Shown: positions 26,036 through 35,586 of the stretch, piece after piece
Layout: every line of letters begins with the position of its first letter
Numbering within the stretch: the stretch's first letter is position 1
DNA from: Paraburkholderia aromaticivorans
Lineage (GTDB): Bacteria > Pseudomonadota > Gammaproteobacteria > Burkholderiales > Burkholderiaceae
DNA: 64,000 bases
NCBI RefSeq assembly: GCF_002278075.1
Contig: NZ_CP022989.1
Coordinates: 2,356,001-2,420,000, forward strand
Direction: 5' to 3'
Translations under genes and position numbers: made by a program
The notes under the pieces: model-generated
The model's input: only the letters and a program-made list of their open reading frames with translations
Databases searched by the model: none
Told to the model about the DNA's origin: nothing

Positions 26036-28915
26036 TCAGGCCGGCAAGCGAGCCAATTGGGCTTTCAGCTTGCCCACCGTGGCTTCGAATTCTGCCAGTC
26101 TTTTCTGCTCCTGCTCAACGACTGCCGGCGGCGCCTTTGCAACGAAACTCTCATTCTGCAATTTGCCGTTGCACTTGATGATCTCCGTGCTCAACCGCGC
26201 AATCTCCTTCGACAACCGCTCGCGCTCGACTGCCACATCGATTTCCACCTTCAGCACGAGCTTGTCATTCCCAACGATAGCAATTGGCGCGCCATCTGCC
26301 TGCGCATCCAGGCTTGCTTCGTCGGCAATGATCTGCACTTCGGACAAACGGGCCAATGCCTGGGCGTACGGAGCGAACGTGCGCAGGCGCTCCGCGTTGC
26401 CGGTAGCGAGCAACGGCACCTTGACCGCCGGCGACAGATTCATTTCGCCGCGCAGATTCCGGCACGCATCGATCACTGCTTTCAGGTCGGCCGCCCACTG
26501 CTCGGCGTCTTCATCGATCTTCGACGGTTCGGCAACGGGGTAAGGCTGCACCATGATGGACGCTTCACCCTCAGCCATGCCTTCGGGATAACGCCCGGCC
26601 AACGGTGCCACTTTTTGCCACAGCGCTTCGGTGATGAACGGAATCACCGGATGCGCGAGGCGCAGCACCGTCTCGAGCACGCGCAGCAGCGTGCGGCGAG
26701 TTGCGCGCTGCTGGTTCGGCTGACCCGTCTGGATCTGAACCTTGGCGAGTTCGAGATACCAGTCACAGTATTCGTCCCATACGAACTTGTATAGGGCGTT
26801 GGCCACATTGTCAAAACGATAGTCGGCGAAACCCTTGGCGATTTCCGCTTCCACCCGTTGCAGACGGGAGACTATCCAGCGGTCGGCCGACGAGAAGTTC
26901 AGGTGTCCGTCCGGACCGCATTCGCCGCATTGCGCCGGCTTGCCGAAGCCGCAATCGTGGCCTTCGCAGTTCATCAGCACGAAACGGGTGGCATTCCACA
27001 GCTTGTTGCAGAAGTTGCGATAGCCTTCGCAGCGCGCGAGATCGAAGTTGACGTTGCGGCCCAATGTGGCCATCGAGGCCATGGTGAAGCGCAATGCGTC
27101 GGTGCCGAACGCCGGGATGCCGTCGGGGAATTCCTTGCGGGTCTTCTTTTCGATCGACGCGGCCTGCTTCGGGTTCATCAGGCCGGTCGTGCGCTTGGCG
27201 ACCAGCGCGTCGAGGCCGATGCCGTCGACGATGTCGATCGGGTCGAGCGTGTTGCCCTTGCTCTTCGACATCTTCTGGCCTTCGGCGTCGCGCACGAGAC
27301 CGTGCACGTACACCGTGTCGAACGGCACCTTGCCGGTGAAGTGCGTGGTCATCATGACCATGCGCGCGACCCAGAAGAAGATGATGTCGAAGCCGGTGAC
27401 CAGCACCGAAGAAGGCAGGAAGTGCTTGAGCTCCAGCGTTTCATTCGGCCAGCCGAGCGACGAGAACGGCACCAGAGCAGATGAGAACCACGTGTCGAGC
27501 ACGTCTTCGTCGCGCTTGAGCGCGCCCGTGTAGCCGGCTGCCGTGGCCTTGGCGCGCGCGTCTTCTGCGGTTTTCGCGACGAAGATTTCGCCGTTTTCGC
27601 CGTACCACGCCGGGATCTGATGGCCCCACCAGAGCTGGCGCGAGATGCACCAGTCCTGAATATTCTCGAGCCACTGGTAGTAAGTGGTGGTCCAGTTTTC
27701 CGGCACGAATCTGATTTCGCCGCTGCGCACCACGTCGAGCGCAGTTTCGGCGATCGATTTGCCCGGATTGAAGGTGCCTTCCGGCGCCGGCTTGCTCATG
27801 GCGACGAACCATTGGTCCGTCAGCATCGGCTCGATCACGACGCCCGTGCGGTCGCCGCGCGGCACCATCAGCTTGTGCGGCTTGACCGATTCGAGCACGC
27901 CGAGCGCTTCGAGGTCGGCCACCACCTGCTTGCGGGCTTCGAAACGGTCGAGGCCGCGGTATTTTTCCGGCGCGTTGTCGTTGATCTTCGCGTCGAGCGT
28001 GAGGATTTCGATTTGCGGCAGCTTGTGGCGCAGGCCGACCTGGTAGTCGTTGAAATCGTGCGCGGGCGTGACCTTGACGACGCCGGTGCCGAATTCGCGG
28101 TCGACATAATCATCCGCGATGATCGGCACTTCGCGGCCCGACAGCGGCAGCGTGACCGTCTTGCCGATCAGGCGCGCGTAGCGCTCGTCTTCCGGGTGGA
28201 CCATCACGGCGGTGTCGCCGAGCATGGTTTCCGGTCGGGTGGTGGCGACCGTCAGATGGCCCGAGCCGTCCGTGAGCGGGTACTGGATGTGCCAGAGCGA
28301 GCCGTTTTCTTCCTCGCTGACCACTTCGAGGTCGGAGACGGCCGTGAGCAGCACCGGATCCCAGTTCACGAGGCGCTTGCCGCGGTAGATCAGGCCTTGC
28401 TCGTACAGGCGTACGAACACGTCGCGCACGGCGGCCGACATCTTGTCGTCCATCGTGAAATATTCGCGCGTCCAGTCGATCGAGGCGCCCAGACGCCGCA
28501 CCTGATTCGTGATGGTCGAGCCGGATTGCTGTTTCCATTCCCAGACGCGTTCGACGAACTTTTCACGGCCCAGGTCGTGGCGCGAGACGCCTTGCGCGTC
28601 CAGTTGCCGCTCGACGACGATTTGCGTGGCGATACCCGCGTGGTCCGTGCCCGGCACCCACAGGGTGTTTTCACCGAGCATGCGGTGATAGCGGGTGAGG
28701 CCGTCCATGATCGTCTGGTTGAACGCGTGGCCCATGTGGAGAGTGCCCGTGACGTTCGGTGGCGGCAGCTGGATTGAGAAATCTTTCCGGTTTTCCTGGA
28801 TGACGGGCGTCGCGTACGCGCGCTTTTCCCATTCGGGGCCCCAGTGGGCTTCGATGGTCTGGGGCTCGAAGCTTTTTGCAAGCGTGGAGGTGGTGTCGCT
28901 CGGAGTCTCGCTCAT
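26036..28915 (-). CDS. valS: valyl-tRNA synthetase
   Basis: 959 residues, full length for this class I synthetase. HIGH-type motif [13 protein letters not shown] (HMGH at residues 60-63), the KMSKS motif in [27 protein letters not shown], and the C-terminal coiled-coil arm ([19 protein letters not shown]). An open frame continues 41 codons upstream. The ATG at 28915 ([10 protein letters not shown]) is chosen because it precedes the conserved [10 protein letters not shown], though no clear ribosome site is visible. Divergent from the large repeat protein. Confidence 0.97.
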   Translation of the reverse strand: MSETPSDTTSTLAKSFEPQTIEAHWGPEWEKRAYATPVIQENRKDFSIQLPPPNVTGTLHMGHAFNQTIMDGLTRYHRMLGENTLWVPGTDHAGIATQIVVERQLDAQGVSRHDLGREKFVERVWEWKQQSGSTITNQVRRLGASIDWTREYFTMDDKMSAAVRDVFVRLYEQGLIYRGKRLVNWDPVLLTAVSDLEVVSEEENGSLWHIQYPLTDGSGHLTVATTRPETMLGDTAVMVHPEDERYARLIGKTVTLPLSGREVPIIADDYVDREFGTGVVKVTPAHDFNDYQVGLRHKLPQIEILTLDAKINDNAPEKYRGLDRFEARKQVVADLEALGVLESVKPHKLMVPRGDRTGVVIEPMLTDQWFVAMSKPAPEGTFNPGKSIAETALDVVRSGEIRFVPENWTTTYYQWLENIQDWCISRQLWWGHQIPAWYGENGEIFVAKTAEDARAKATAAGYTGALKRDEDVLDTWFSSALVPFSSLGWPNETLELKHFLPSSVLVTGFDIIFFWVARMVMMTTHFTGKVPFDTVYVHGLVRDAEGQKMSKSKGNTLDPIDIVDGIGLDALVAKRTTGLMNPKQAASIEKKTRKEFPDGIPAFGTDALRFTMASMATLGRNVNFDLARCEGYRNFCNKLWNATRFVLMNCEGHDCGFGKPAQCGECGPDGHLNFSSADRWIVSRLQRVEAEIAKGFADYRFDNVANALYKFVWDEYCDWYLELAKVQIQTGQPNQQRATRRTLLRVLETVLRLAHPVIPFITEALWQKVAPLAGRYPEGMAEGEASIMVQPYPVAEPSKIDEDAEQWAADLKAVIDACRNLRGEMNLSPAVKVPLLATGNAERLRTFAPYAQALARLSEVQIIADEASLDAQADGAPIAIVGNDKLVLKVEIDVAVERERLSKEIARLSTEIIKCNGKLQNESFVAKAPPAVVEQEQKRLAEFEATVGKLKAQLARLPA

Positions 28916-29176
28916 TGTGTCGATTCGGCTGGTGAATGCAAAGAATGCCTGATTATAAGCGGCGCTCCGCGGCCGGGGATTTTTGCCGTTTGAGGCGCGA
29001 TGAGATGCGAGTCGAGTCCGGGTCGCCGTCTGCGTCAAACCGGACGCGCAACGTCGTCGGGCCAGTACACGCGGGTATCACATCCCTGCACCTCGGCCGT
29101 GCTGCAATGGGTCTGGCAGCACCGCGCCTTTCCTCATGTTTGCTGCCTTCCTTTCCTTCACACGGAGTCTGGAAAA

Positions 29177-32100
29177 ATGACGATATCCCCGGCAAGCGGT
29201 TCGACCTCTCCCGTGCGGGAGGATCTATATAAGGCGAACAAAGACACCGGTAAGCCCGAGCCCGCCGCAAATGCTTTGCCGAACCCCGCTGTCACACCAC
29301 CCGTCGCTTCGCAGGCAGGGTCGAAGAAGAACGATGCCCCCGGCCGTCGGGCAGGGCCTTCCACATCAGCTGCCTTATCGTCGCGCCAGACCTGCGGCGA
29401 GGCGCTGCCGGTGCAGGTCGGCCATGCGACTGCGAGAGCCAGAGCGCCGGATGCTTTATCGAGCGAAAACCGTTCTGCGAGGGCTGTGCCTGCGCGCGCC
29501 GGTGCCATTGCGGCAGGGGATCTCAACGGTTTGAACGGCAAGTCTTCCGCCGGGGCCGCGAATGCGCCGCAGGTCACGCAACCCACAGATATGCTGCCCG
29601 CCGCCAGCACCGAAGAGTTCAAGGAACTCAACAGGAAGTACGACACGGTGGATGGCTACGCTCACCGCAGCAGCGAGACCAACTCCCGAATTGCGCAGGA
29701 AATCGAAGCCGGCATCCAGCAGGAAATGACCGGATATCCGCCTCAGGTGATCCGGTTTCAGGAAAGGCAAACGCATTTGCAAGGCATGCTGTCCGAGCTT
29801 CCGGATAGCGAGCGGCAATTCTACGGCGGTGTTCTTGCCACAGTGGGCGCGGCCTACCAGCTCGAAACCGACGGCGACAAACGCTACGTACTAGACCAGA
29901 AGCTGGCCGGTCTGGAGCATACCGTTCGCGAGGAAGTCAACCGGGCTCGCAACGATCCGGTCGACCGGGTGCTAGGCCAGTTCAACCCGCCCATGGGCGA
30001 AGCCTATCTGAACAAGGAGGACCGGGAACGCTCGGGCAGTCTGGACAAATTGCGCGAACAGTTTCTAGGGGCGGCGGATGCCGGCGAAAGGGAGAGCATA
30101 TTCGCCGAAGCCAGCGACCTGAAAAGCAAACTGCAAGGGCGAATCTCCGTCGAAGTCGGCAAACGCCAGCGCGTGGAACACGCGCAGTGGAAGGAGGCCA
30201 ACGGTGAAGTGGACCGCATTCTGCGGGAAGCCGAGGCGCAGACCGATCCCGCGAGGCGCTACGAACTGATTGGCCGTCAACTTTTTCAGATCAACCCGGG
30301 CGAGGACGCGTTGAAAGACAAAGTCGTTCTGGCCTTTACAGAACGCATGCACGATTCGCCGCCATTGCGGGACAAACTGGATACCTGGCACGATCATGTC
30401 AGCGGCCCACTCAATGCGCAATCCGTGGGCGCGGCCAAAAAATATACGGATATTCTCAGCAACCTGCCGCCCGTGAGCGCCGACTACGTGCGTGATCTCA
30501 GCGACCGGTACAACGCCGTCCTCCAGGACGTCACTTATAAAGACGATTCCATCACCCCCGCGGCGCGGGCGGAAAAGACGGCCGGGCAGGTGCTGGAAGG
30601 CGTTGAGCGCGTGCTGCTCGGCCTGACGCCTTTAGCTCCGCTGGCCGATCTCCAACCCTCCACCTTGCCGGACAACGTCCGCATGGGCCTCGATTATGGA
30701 TCGGCGCTCCTCGGCATGCTGGGTGGGGAAGGCTGGGGTATCGCCAGAGAAATCGGTCTCGCGGGCAAAGCGGTCTCCGCGGCAGCACGGGATGCCGAGG
30801 CGGCCAACCTGGCTGGAGAGGGCGGCGCCACTGCCGGCAAAGGTCTGGTTCAGTCAGCGGGTAAAGGCGTTCTGGAGGGCCTGCAGGCAGAACAGACCTT
30901 GAGTCGCGACGCGAGGGCAGCGGAACAGGCGCTGCTGGAGAAGACCCTGGCCGAGGCTGGTCCAGCCGTGGATCCCACCAGCCTGCTCGCGCACCAGAGC
31001 GTGGCGGACGGGCCCCATGGATCGCTGGTGAATTACGCCGATCCCGACGTATCGTTGAAGGATCTCCGTGCGGGCCCGACCCGAGGCATCCTGGTGGATG
31101 CCAAAGGTGACCGGTATATCGAACTTGGCGGAAAGGCTTATCACGCCCGTTTTGACCGGGATACAGACAGTTGGCGGGTGTTTAACAAAGGGGCGGATTT
31201 GAAGCCGCAATACCCCGTCCGCCTGAATGAGACAACGCAGAAGTGGGAGCTTGATCGTGAAGTGGGGCTGAGGGGCGGAGCGGCAGGAAAAAAAATTAGT
31301 GATGAAGTCCGGCAGGAAGTCATCAGGCTATTGAATGAAGAGGACTTGTCATGCGGCGGAATCGCAAAGAAATTGGGAATATCTGAAGGGTCGGTACGCA
31401 GAATTGCCAAACAAGAAAAAATTACCTCGCTTGCCGCTGCTTCTTTTAAATATGTACCAATCTCAGACGGAACCAGGCGAGATATTGTCAAGTTGTTGAA
31501 AGACGGCGTGTCACGTGGGCAGATAGCCGCGCAATTTGGCGTATCCCAAACGACTGTCGGCAGGATCGCCAAGGAAGCCGGTATCGCGTCATCTGCCGGA
31601 GCTATGTCTGGTCGCACTGTGATTACGCCGGAAATCCGCGAGAAAGTGATTCAAATGCTGAAGAAAGATATGTCGCGTCGAGAAATAGCGCGGCAATTAG
31701 ATATATCGGCAGGTTCGGTATTCAAAATTGCCGAGAAACACAAGATCCCCCTTACTGCCGCCGCATCTCTGCGCACCCTGAAAACTTCGGACGGAGATCG
31801 CCAGACAATCATCAAACTGCTCGAGGAGGGCGTGTTGAAACGAGAAATCGCCGCGCAGACGGGCGTGTCTCAAGCGACGATTTCGACGATCGCGAAGCAG
31901 GAGGGAATCGTTGCTGCCATGCCCAAGGGCGTGACGCCGGAGCAGATCGACCAGATATTTGCACTGAAAGACCAGGGGAAGACCAATGTCCATATTGCCG
32001 ACGCGCTCAAGTTCTCGAAGAGTAAAGTCAGCGACATTCTCGTCAATTACAACCCCGCTACTTACAAAAGGTCGTGGTGGAATACGACGCCGGAAAACCG

Positions 32101-33034
32101 GACAGCGGCGATTCAGCAACTGGACGAGGGCAAAACTTCCAGAGAAATTGCACGGGATCTGAAACTTCCATTTGAAACCGTGCGGGGGATTGCCAACGAA
32201 CACCGGATGGCAAGAGATTCGTTGGCGAGGGAGCTTCTGGAGCAAGGAAAGTCCGCCGAAGAGGTGGCCGAGTCGCTAGACATGCATCCCGACTATGTCA
32301 GGCGTCTGACCGACGGTATACGCGAAGGTACACATGACAGCCATTTCACTTCGAAAGACCGGGATGCGGCAATGGACATGTTCGAGAAGGGTTATGACAA
32401 AGAGGAGGTTGCCGCGAAACTCGGCATTTCTCCGTGGAAGGCCCGTAGCCTTGTTAATGAATTCCAGACGCAAACCATGGATTCGGTGACGCCGGAGCAA
32501 CTGGACGACATCGCACGGATACTCAGCAATGTGGACTATTGCCTGACGACCGGCGATCTCGCCAAGGCGACCGACTTGCCCGAAAGTACGGTTGCGCTTG
32601 TCGAGCAGCAGTATGCGGGTGGCTATATAGCTCGCTCGCGGTTTCCACAACCGGGTACGTCATCCGATATGTCGCTGGGACGTGGCGATCATTACGAGTG
32701 GATTCCACCGCTTTCTCCAGAGCAGGAAATCGAGGCGGTTCGTGCAATGAATGAAGGCGGGAGTCTTAAGGACGTTGCTGCGCAACTCAATCAACCTTAC
32801 GCGGCGATCGAGCGTTTGCACGAGGGGGATTTACCACTCGTGGCACCGCAGGACGATGTTATGGACGTCCCCACAGCGCAACTGTCTCATCATGGAACGA
32901 CTGCGCTCAGCGAGGCCGATAAAGCTGAAATCCGAAATCTGGCGCACAGAAGCGGTGTGAGCGCGTCATTCATTGCCAATCTGATTGATGCGCGAGTGGA
33001 AGACATTCAAAAAATACTGAGCTCGAATCCCTGA
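29177..33034 (+). CDS. large putative secreted protein with eleven C-terminal HTH-like repeats
   Basis: 1285 residues; the ATG follows GGAG with a nine-base gap. Not recognised as a known family. Residues 1-140 are Ser/Pro/Ala/Thr-rich and disordered, starting MTISPASGSTSP with no acidic residue in the first 14, as in type III effectors. Residues about 145-475 are helical and charged. Residues about 479-535 are hydrophobic and Gly-rich (LTPLAPLADLQP, DYGSALLGMLGGEGWG). Residues about 637-700 hold a linker of the type found in large bacterial toxins (GDRYIELGGKAYHARF, SWRVF, YPVRLNETTQKWEL). Residues 707-1285 are eleven HTH-like units, for example LLKDGVSRGQIAAQFGVSQT. The array region is AT-richer than its neighbours. 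It stands alone between divergent valS and uvrD; no secretion genes are in the window. A DNA-binding effector is my inference; a phage- or element-derived regulator is the alternative. Confidence 0.8.
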   Translation: MTISPASGSTSPVREDLYKANKDTGKPEPAANALPNPAVTPPVASQAGSKKNDAPGRRAGPSTSAALSSRQTCGEALPVQVGHATARARAPDALSSENRSARAVPARAGAIAAGDLNGLNGKSSAGAANAPQVTQPTDMLPAASTEEFKELNRKYDTVDGYAHRSSETNSRIAQEIEAGIQQEMTGYPPQVIRFQERQTHLQGMLSELPDSERQFYGGVLATVGAAYQLETDGDKRYVLDQKLAGLEHTVREEVNRARNDPVDRVLGQFNPPMGEAYLNKEDRERSGSLDKLREQFLGAADAGERESIFAEASDLKSKLQGRISVEVGKRQRVEHAQWKEANGEVDRILREAEAQTDPARRYELIGRQLFQINPGEDALKDKVVLAFTERMHDSPPLRDKLDTWHDHVSGPLNAQSVGAAKKYTDILSNLPPVSADYVRDLSDRYNAVLQDVTYKDDSITPAARAEKTAGQVLEGVERVLLGLTPLAPLADLQPSTLPDNVRMGLDYGSALLGMLGGEGWGIAREIGLAGKAVSAAARDAEAANLAGEGGATAGKGLVQSAGKGVLEGLQAEQTLSRDARAAEQALLEKTLAEAGPAVDPTSLLAHQSVADGPHGSLVNYADPDVSLKDLRAGPTRGILVDAKGDRYIELGGKAYHARFDRDTDSWRVFNKGADLKPQYPVRLNETTQKWELDREVGLRGGAAGKKISDEVRQEVIRLLNEEDLSCGGIAKKLGISEGSVRRIAKQEKITSLAAASFKYVPISDGTRRDIVKLLKDGVSRGQIAAQFGVSQTTVGRIAKEAGIASSAGAMSGRTVITPEIREKVIQMLKKDMSRREIARQLDISAGSVFKIAEKHKIPLTAAASLRTLKTSDGDRQTIIKLLEEGVLKREIAAQTGVSQATISTIAKQEGIVAAMPKGVTPEQIDQIFALKDQGKTNVHIADALKFSKSKVSDILVNYNPATYKRSWWNTTPENRTAAIQQLDEGKTSREIARDLKLPFETVRGIANEHRMARDSLARELLEQGKSAEEVAESLDMHPDYVRRLTDGIREGTHDSHFTSKDRDAAMDMFEKGYDKEEVAAKLGISPWKARSLVNEFQTQTMDSVTPEQLDDIARILSNVDYCLTTGDLAKATDLPESTVALVEQQYAGGYIARSRFPQPGTSSDMSLGRGDHYEWIPPLSPEQEIEAVRAMNEGGSLKDVAAQLNQPYAAIERLHEGDLPLVAPQDDVMDVPTAQLSHHGTTALSEADKAEIRNLAHRSGVSASFIANLIDARVEDIQKILSSNP
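31295..33031 (+). repeat. tandem array of eleven helix-turn-helix-like protein repeats
   Basis: Repeat starts at residues 707, 762, 816, 870, 919, 970, 1012, 1058, 1104, 1179 and 1244. Each unit has a helix ending in a small loop (LLxxG, then S/K), the HTH core xEIAxxLxIS, and a recognition-like helix xxTVxxIA. Units 1-4 are the most alike, with periods of 54-55; units 5-8 have periods of 42-51. Units 9-11 are the most diverged and have longer linkers. Shared openings are ISDE, ISDG, ITPE, TSDG, VTPE, TTPE, VTPE, LSPE and LSEA. The last unit ends at the C-terminus. Confidence 0.8.
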
Positions 33035-33199
33035 GCACCCCGTAGGCGACTTACCGGGCGCGGGCATGCCCTGCGGGCGAGGGGCTGCCCGTTCACGCGC
33101 AATGCCAGTCCACCAACAGTTGAGGCCGTGAAGCGGCACACCCGAACCCGCACAGACAAAAGCGCCGTGACGACGAAAAAGCCATTCCTCCCGGGGGCA

Positions 33200-33205
33200 T
33201 ATAAT
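33200..33205 (+). promoter_or_regulatory. -10-like box before uvrD
   Basis: TATAAT 29 bases before the helicase ATG, within the 200-base gap after the repeat protein. No convincing -35 at 16-18 bases, so this is only a candidate. Confidence 0.3.
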
Positions 33206-33234
33206 GTCGAACGACCTGCCGCCCCTCCAGACAA

Positions 33235-35586
33235 ATGCCCGACCTGCTAGCCAATCTAAACCCCGAACAACACGCCGCCGTCACGCTCCCCAACGAGCCG
33301 GCGCTCATTCTCGCCGGCGCGGGCAGCGGCAAGACCCGCGTTCTGATCACGCGCATCGCCTGGCTGATCCAGCATGGGCTGGCCTCACCCGCCACGATTC
33401 TGGCGGTGACCTTCACCAACAAGGCCGCCCGTGAAATGATGTCGCGCCTGTCCGCGCTCCTGCCGATCGACACGCGCGGCATGTGGATCGGCACCTTCCA
33501 CGGTCTGTGCAATCGCATGCTGCGCGCGCATCATCGCGACGCCGGCCTGCCGGCCACCTTCCAGATTCTCGATACCGCGGACCAGCTGTCCGCGATCAAG
33601 CGTCTGATGAAGGGCCTCAATATCGACGACGAAAAGTACCCGGCGAAAAATCTCCAGTACTTCATCAACAACGCGAAGGAACAAGGCCTGCGGCCTAAAG
33701 ACGTCGACGCCACGGACAACTTCAACCGCAAATTCGTCGAACTCTACGAAGCCTACGACCAGCAGTGCCAGCGCGAAGGCGTCGTCGACTTTCCGGAATT
33801 GCTGCTGCGCTGCTACGAGCTGCTCGCGCACAATCCGCCGCTGCGCGCCCACTACCAGGCGCGCTTCAAGCACATTCTGGTCGACGAGTTCCAGGACACC
33901 AACAAGCTGCAATACGCGTGGCTCAAGCTGCTGGCGGGCCAGACCAACTCGATCTTCGCGGTCGGCGACGACGACCAGTCGATCTACGCTTTCCGCGGCG
34001 CGAACGTCGGCAACATGCGCGACTTCGAACACGAGTTCAACGTTCGCCACCTGATCAAGCTCGAGCAGAACTACCGCTCGCACGGCCATATTCTCGACGC
34101 CGCCAATCAGCTGATCGCCAACAACTCGCGGCGTCTGGGCAAGAATCTGCGTACCGACGCGGGCCACGGCGAACCGGTGCGCGTGTATGAATCCGCGACC
34201 GATTCGCAGGAAGCCGGCTGGATCGTCGAGGAAATCAAGGCGCTGATCAGCACCGGCACGTCGCGCAGCGAAATCGCGATTCTCTATCGCAGCAACGCCC
34301 AGTCGCGCACGATCGAACACACGCTGGTCAACGCGGGCATCGCGTACCGCGTGTACGGCGGCTTGCGCTTTTTCGAGCGCCAGGAAGTCAAGCACGCGCT
34401 CGCCTATCTGCGCCTGATCGACAATCCGAACGACGACACCGCGTTTGCGCGCGTCGTCAATTTCCCGACCCGCGGCATCGGCGCGCGCTCCATCGAGCAA
34501 CTCGCGGACGCGGCGCGCCTGTACAACTGCTCGATGGCCGCGGCGATTCCGTACGTCGCGGGCAAGGCGGGTTCGAGCCTCGCGGGCTTCGCGAACCTGA
34601 TCGGCAAGATGCGCGCGGAAACGCAGCAGATGAGCCTGCCGGAAACCGTGGAGTACGTGGTCCGCACCAGCGGCCTCGCGGAGTTCTACCAGAACGAGCG
34701 CGAAGGCCAGGACCGGCTGGAGAACTTGCAGGAACTGGTCAACGCGGCCGCCGCGTTCGTCAGCGAAGAGGGCTACGGCATGGACACGCCGGCGCGCTCC
34801 ATTCCGCTGCGTCCGGGCGCGACCGCCGCACCCGAACTGGCCGTCGCCACCGACGATCCGAATACCGTCGTGCTCGACGCACCGGGCATCGCCGATCCCG
34901 CGCAAAACCCGGACACGATGACGCCGCTCGCCGGCTTCCTGTCGCACGCGTCGCTCGAAGCGGGCGACAACCAGGCGCAAGCCGGCCAGGAGGCCGTCCA
35001 ACTGATGACGGTGCACGCCGCCAAGGGCCTCGAATTCACGGCGGTGTTCATCACCGGTCTCGAAGAGGGGCTGTTCCCGCACGAGAACAGCGCGATGGAA
35101 TCGGACGGTCTGGAGGAAGAGCGCCGCCTGATGTACGTGGCGATCACGCGGGCGAAGGAGCGGCTGTATCTGTCCTTCGCGCAAAGCCGCATGCTGCACG
35201 GCCAGACCCGTTACAACATCCGCTCGCGTTTCTTCGACGAACTGCCGCAGGAAACGCTCAAGTGGCTCACGCCGAAAGTCGAGGCGGGCGCGCGTTGGGG
35301 CGGCCGTTCGGACAACGCGGGCTATGGGCGCGACTGGTTCGCGCGGCCGGGTTATACGGGACCTGCCTCATCCACACCGGCGCAGTTGCCCGCGTTCGCC
35401 AATGAACAGCGTGCGGCGGAAACGGGTTTCCGCGTGGGACAACAGGTGTTCCATACCAAGTTCGGCGAAGGCACGATCACCGCGCTCGAAGGCGGCGGCA
35501 CCGACGCGAAGGCGCAGGTCAAATTCAAGCGGCACGGCGAGAAGTGGCTGGCGCTCGCGGTCGCCAAACTGCAGGCGGTGGAATGA
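33235..35586 (+). CDS. uvrD: UvrD/Rep-family DNA helicase
   Basis: 783 residues, superfamily 1 helicase (3'-5'), acting in nucleotide excision and mismatch repair if truly UvrD. Walker A LAGAGSGKTR (Lys33), TFTNKAAREM (motif Ia), Walker B VDEFQDTNKLQYAW, GDDDQSIYAFRGA (motif III), QNYRSH, VQLMTVHAAKGLEF (motif V), and EEERRLMYVAITRA (motif VI). The C-terminal TVHTKFGEG-like segment (VFHTKFGEGTITAL) is typical of UvrD/PcrA. A Pro/Ala-rich insert lies near residues 520-560. Start MPDLLANLNPEQ is the family start. Rep is an alternative name, less likely given the C-terminus. Confidence 0.93.
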   Translation: MPDLLANLNPEQHAAVTLPNEPALILAGAGSGKTRVLITRIAWLIQHGLASPATILAVTFTNKAAREMMSRLSALLPIDTRGMWIGTFHGLCNRMLRAHHRDAGLPATFQILDTADQLSAIKRLMKGLNIDDEKYPAKNLQYFINNAKEQGLRPKDVDATDNFNRKFVELYEAYDQQCQREGVVDFPELLLRCYELLAHNPPLRAHYQARFKHILVDEFQDTNKLQYAWLKLLAGQTNSIFAVGDDDQSIYAFRGANVGNMRDFEHEFNVRHLIKLEQNYRSHGHILDAANQLIANNSRRLGKNLRTDAGHGEPVRVYESATDSQEAGWIVEEIKALISTGTSRSEIAILYRSNAQSRTIEHTLVNAGIAYRVYGGLRFFERQEVKHALAYLRLIDNPNDDTAFARVVNFPTRGIGARSIEQLADAARLYNCSMAAAIPYVAGKAGSSLAGFANLIGKMRAETQQMSLPETVEYVVRTSGLAEFYQNEREGQDRLENLQELVNAAAAFVSEEGYGMDTPARSIPLRPGATAAPELAVATDDPNTVVLDAPGIADPAQNPDTMTPLAGFLSHASLEAGDNQAQAGQEAVQLMTVHAAKGLEFTAVFITGLEEGLFPHENSAMESDGLEEERRLMYVAITRAKERLYLSFAQSRMLHGQTRYNIRSRFFDELPQETLKWLTPKVEAGARWGGRSDNAGYGRDWFARPGYTGPASSTPAQLPAFANEQRAAETGFRVGQQVFHTKFGEGTITALEGGGTDAKAQVKFKRHGEKWLALAVAKLQAVE

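Noticed and set aside
28916..29176. Possible hrp/PIP-type box (paired TTCG motifs) upstream of the HTH-array protein
   Set aside because: Only one TTCG was found in the region with no partner at 15-16 bases, so there is no direct sign of T3SS regulon membership.
31295..33031. Array could be a TAL/BAT repeat domain
   Set aside because: TAL and BAT repeats are about 33-35 residues with a two-residue base-specifying loop. These units are 42-75 residues with classical HTH cores.
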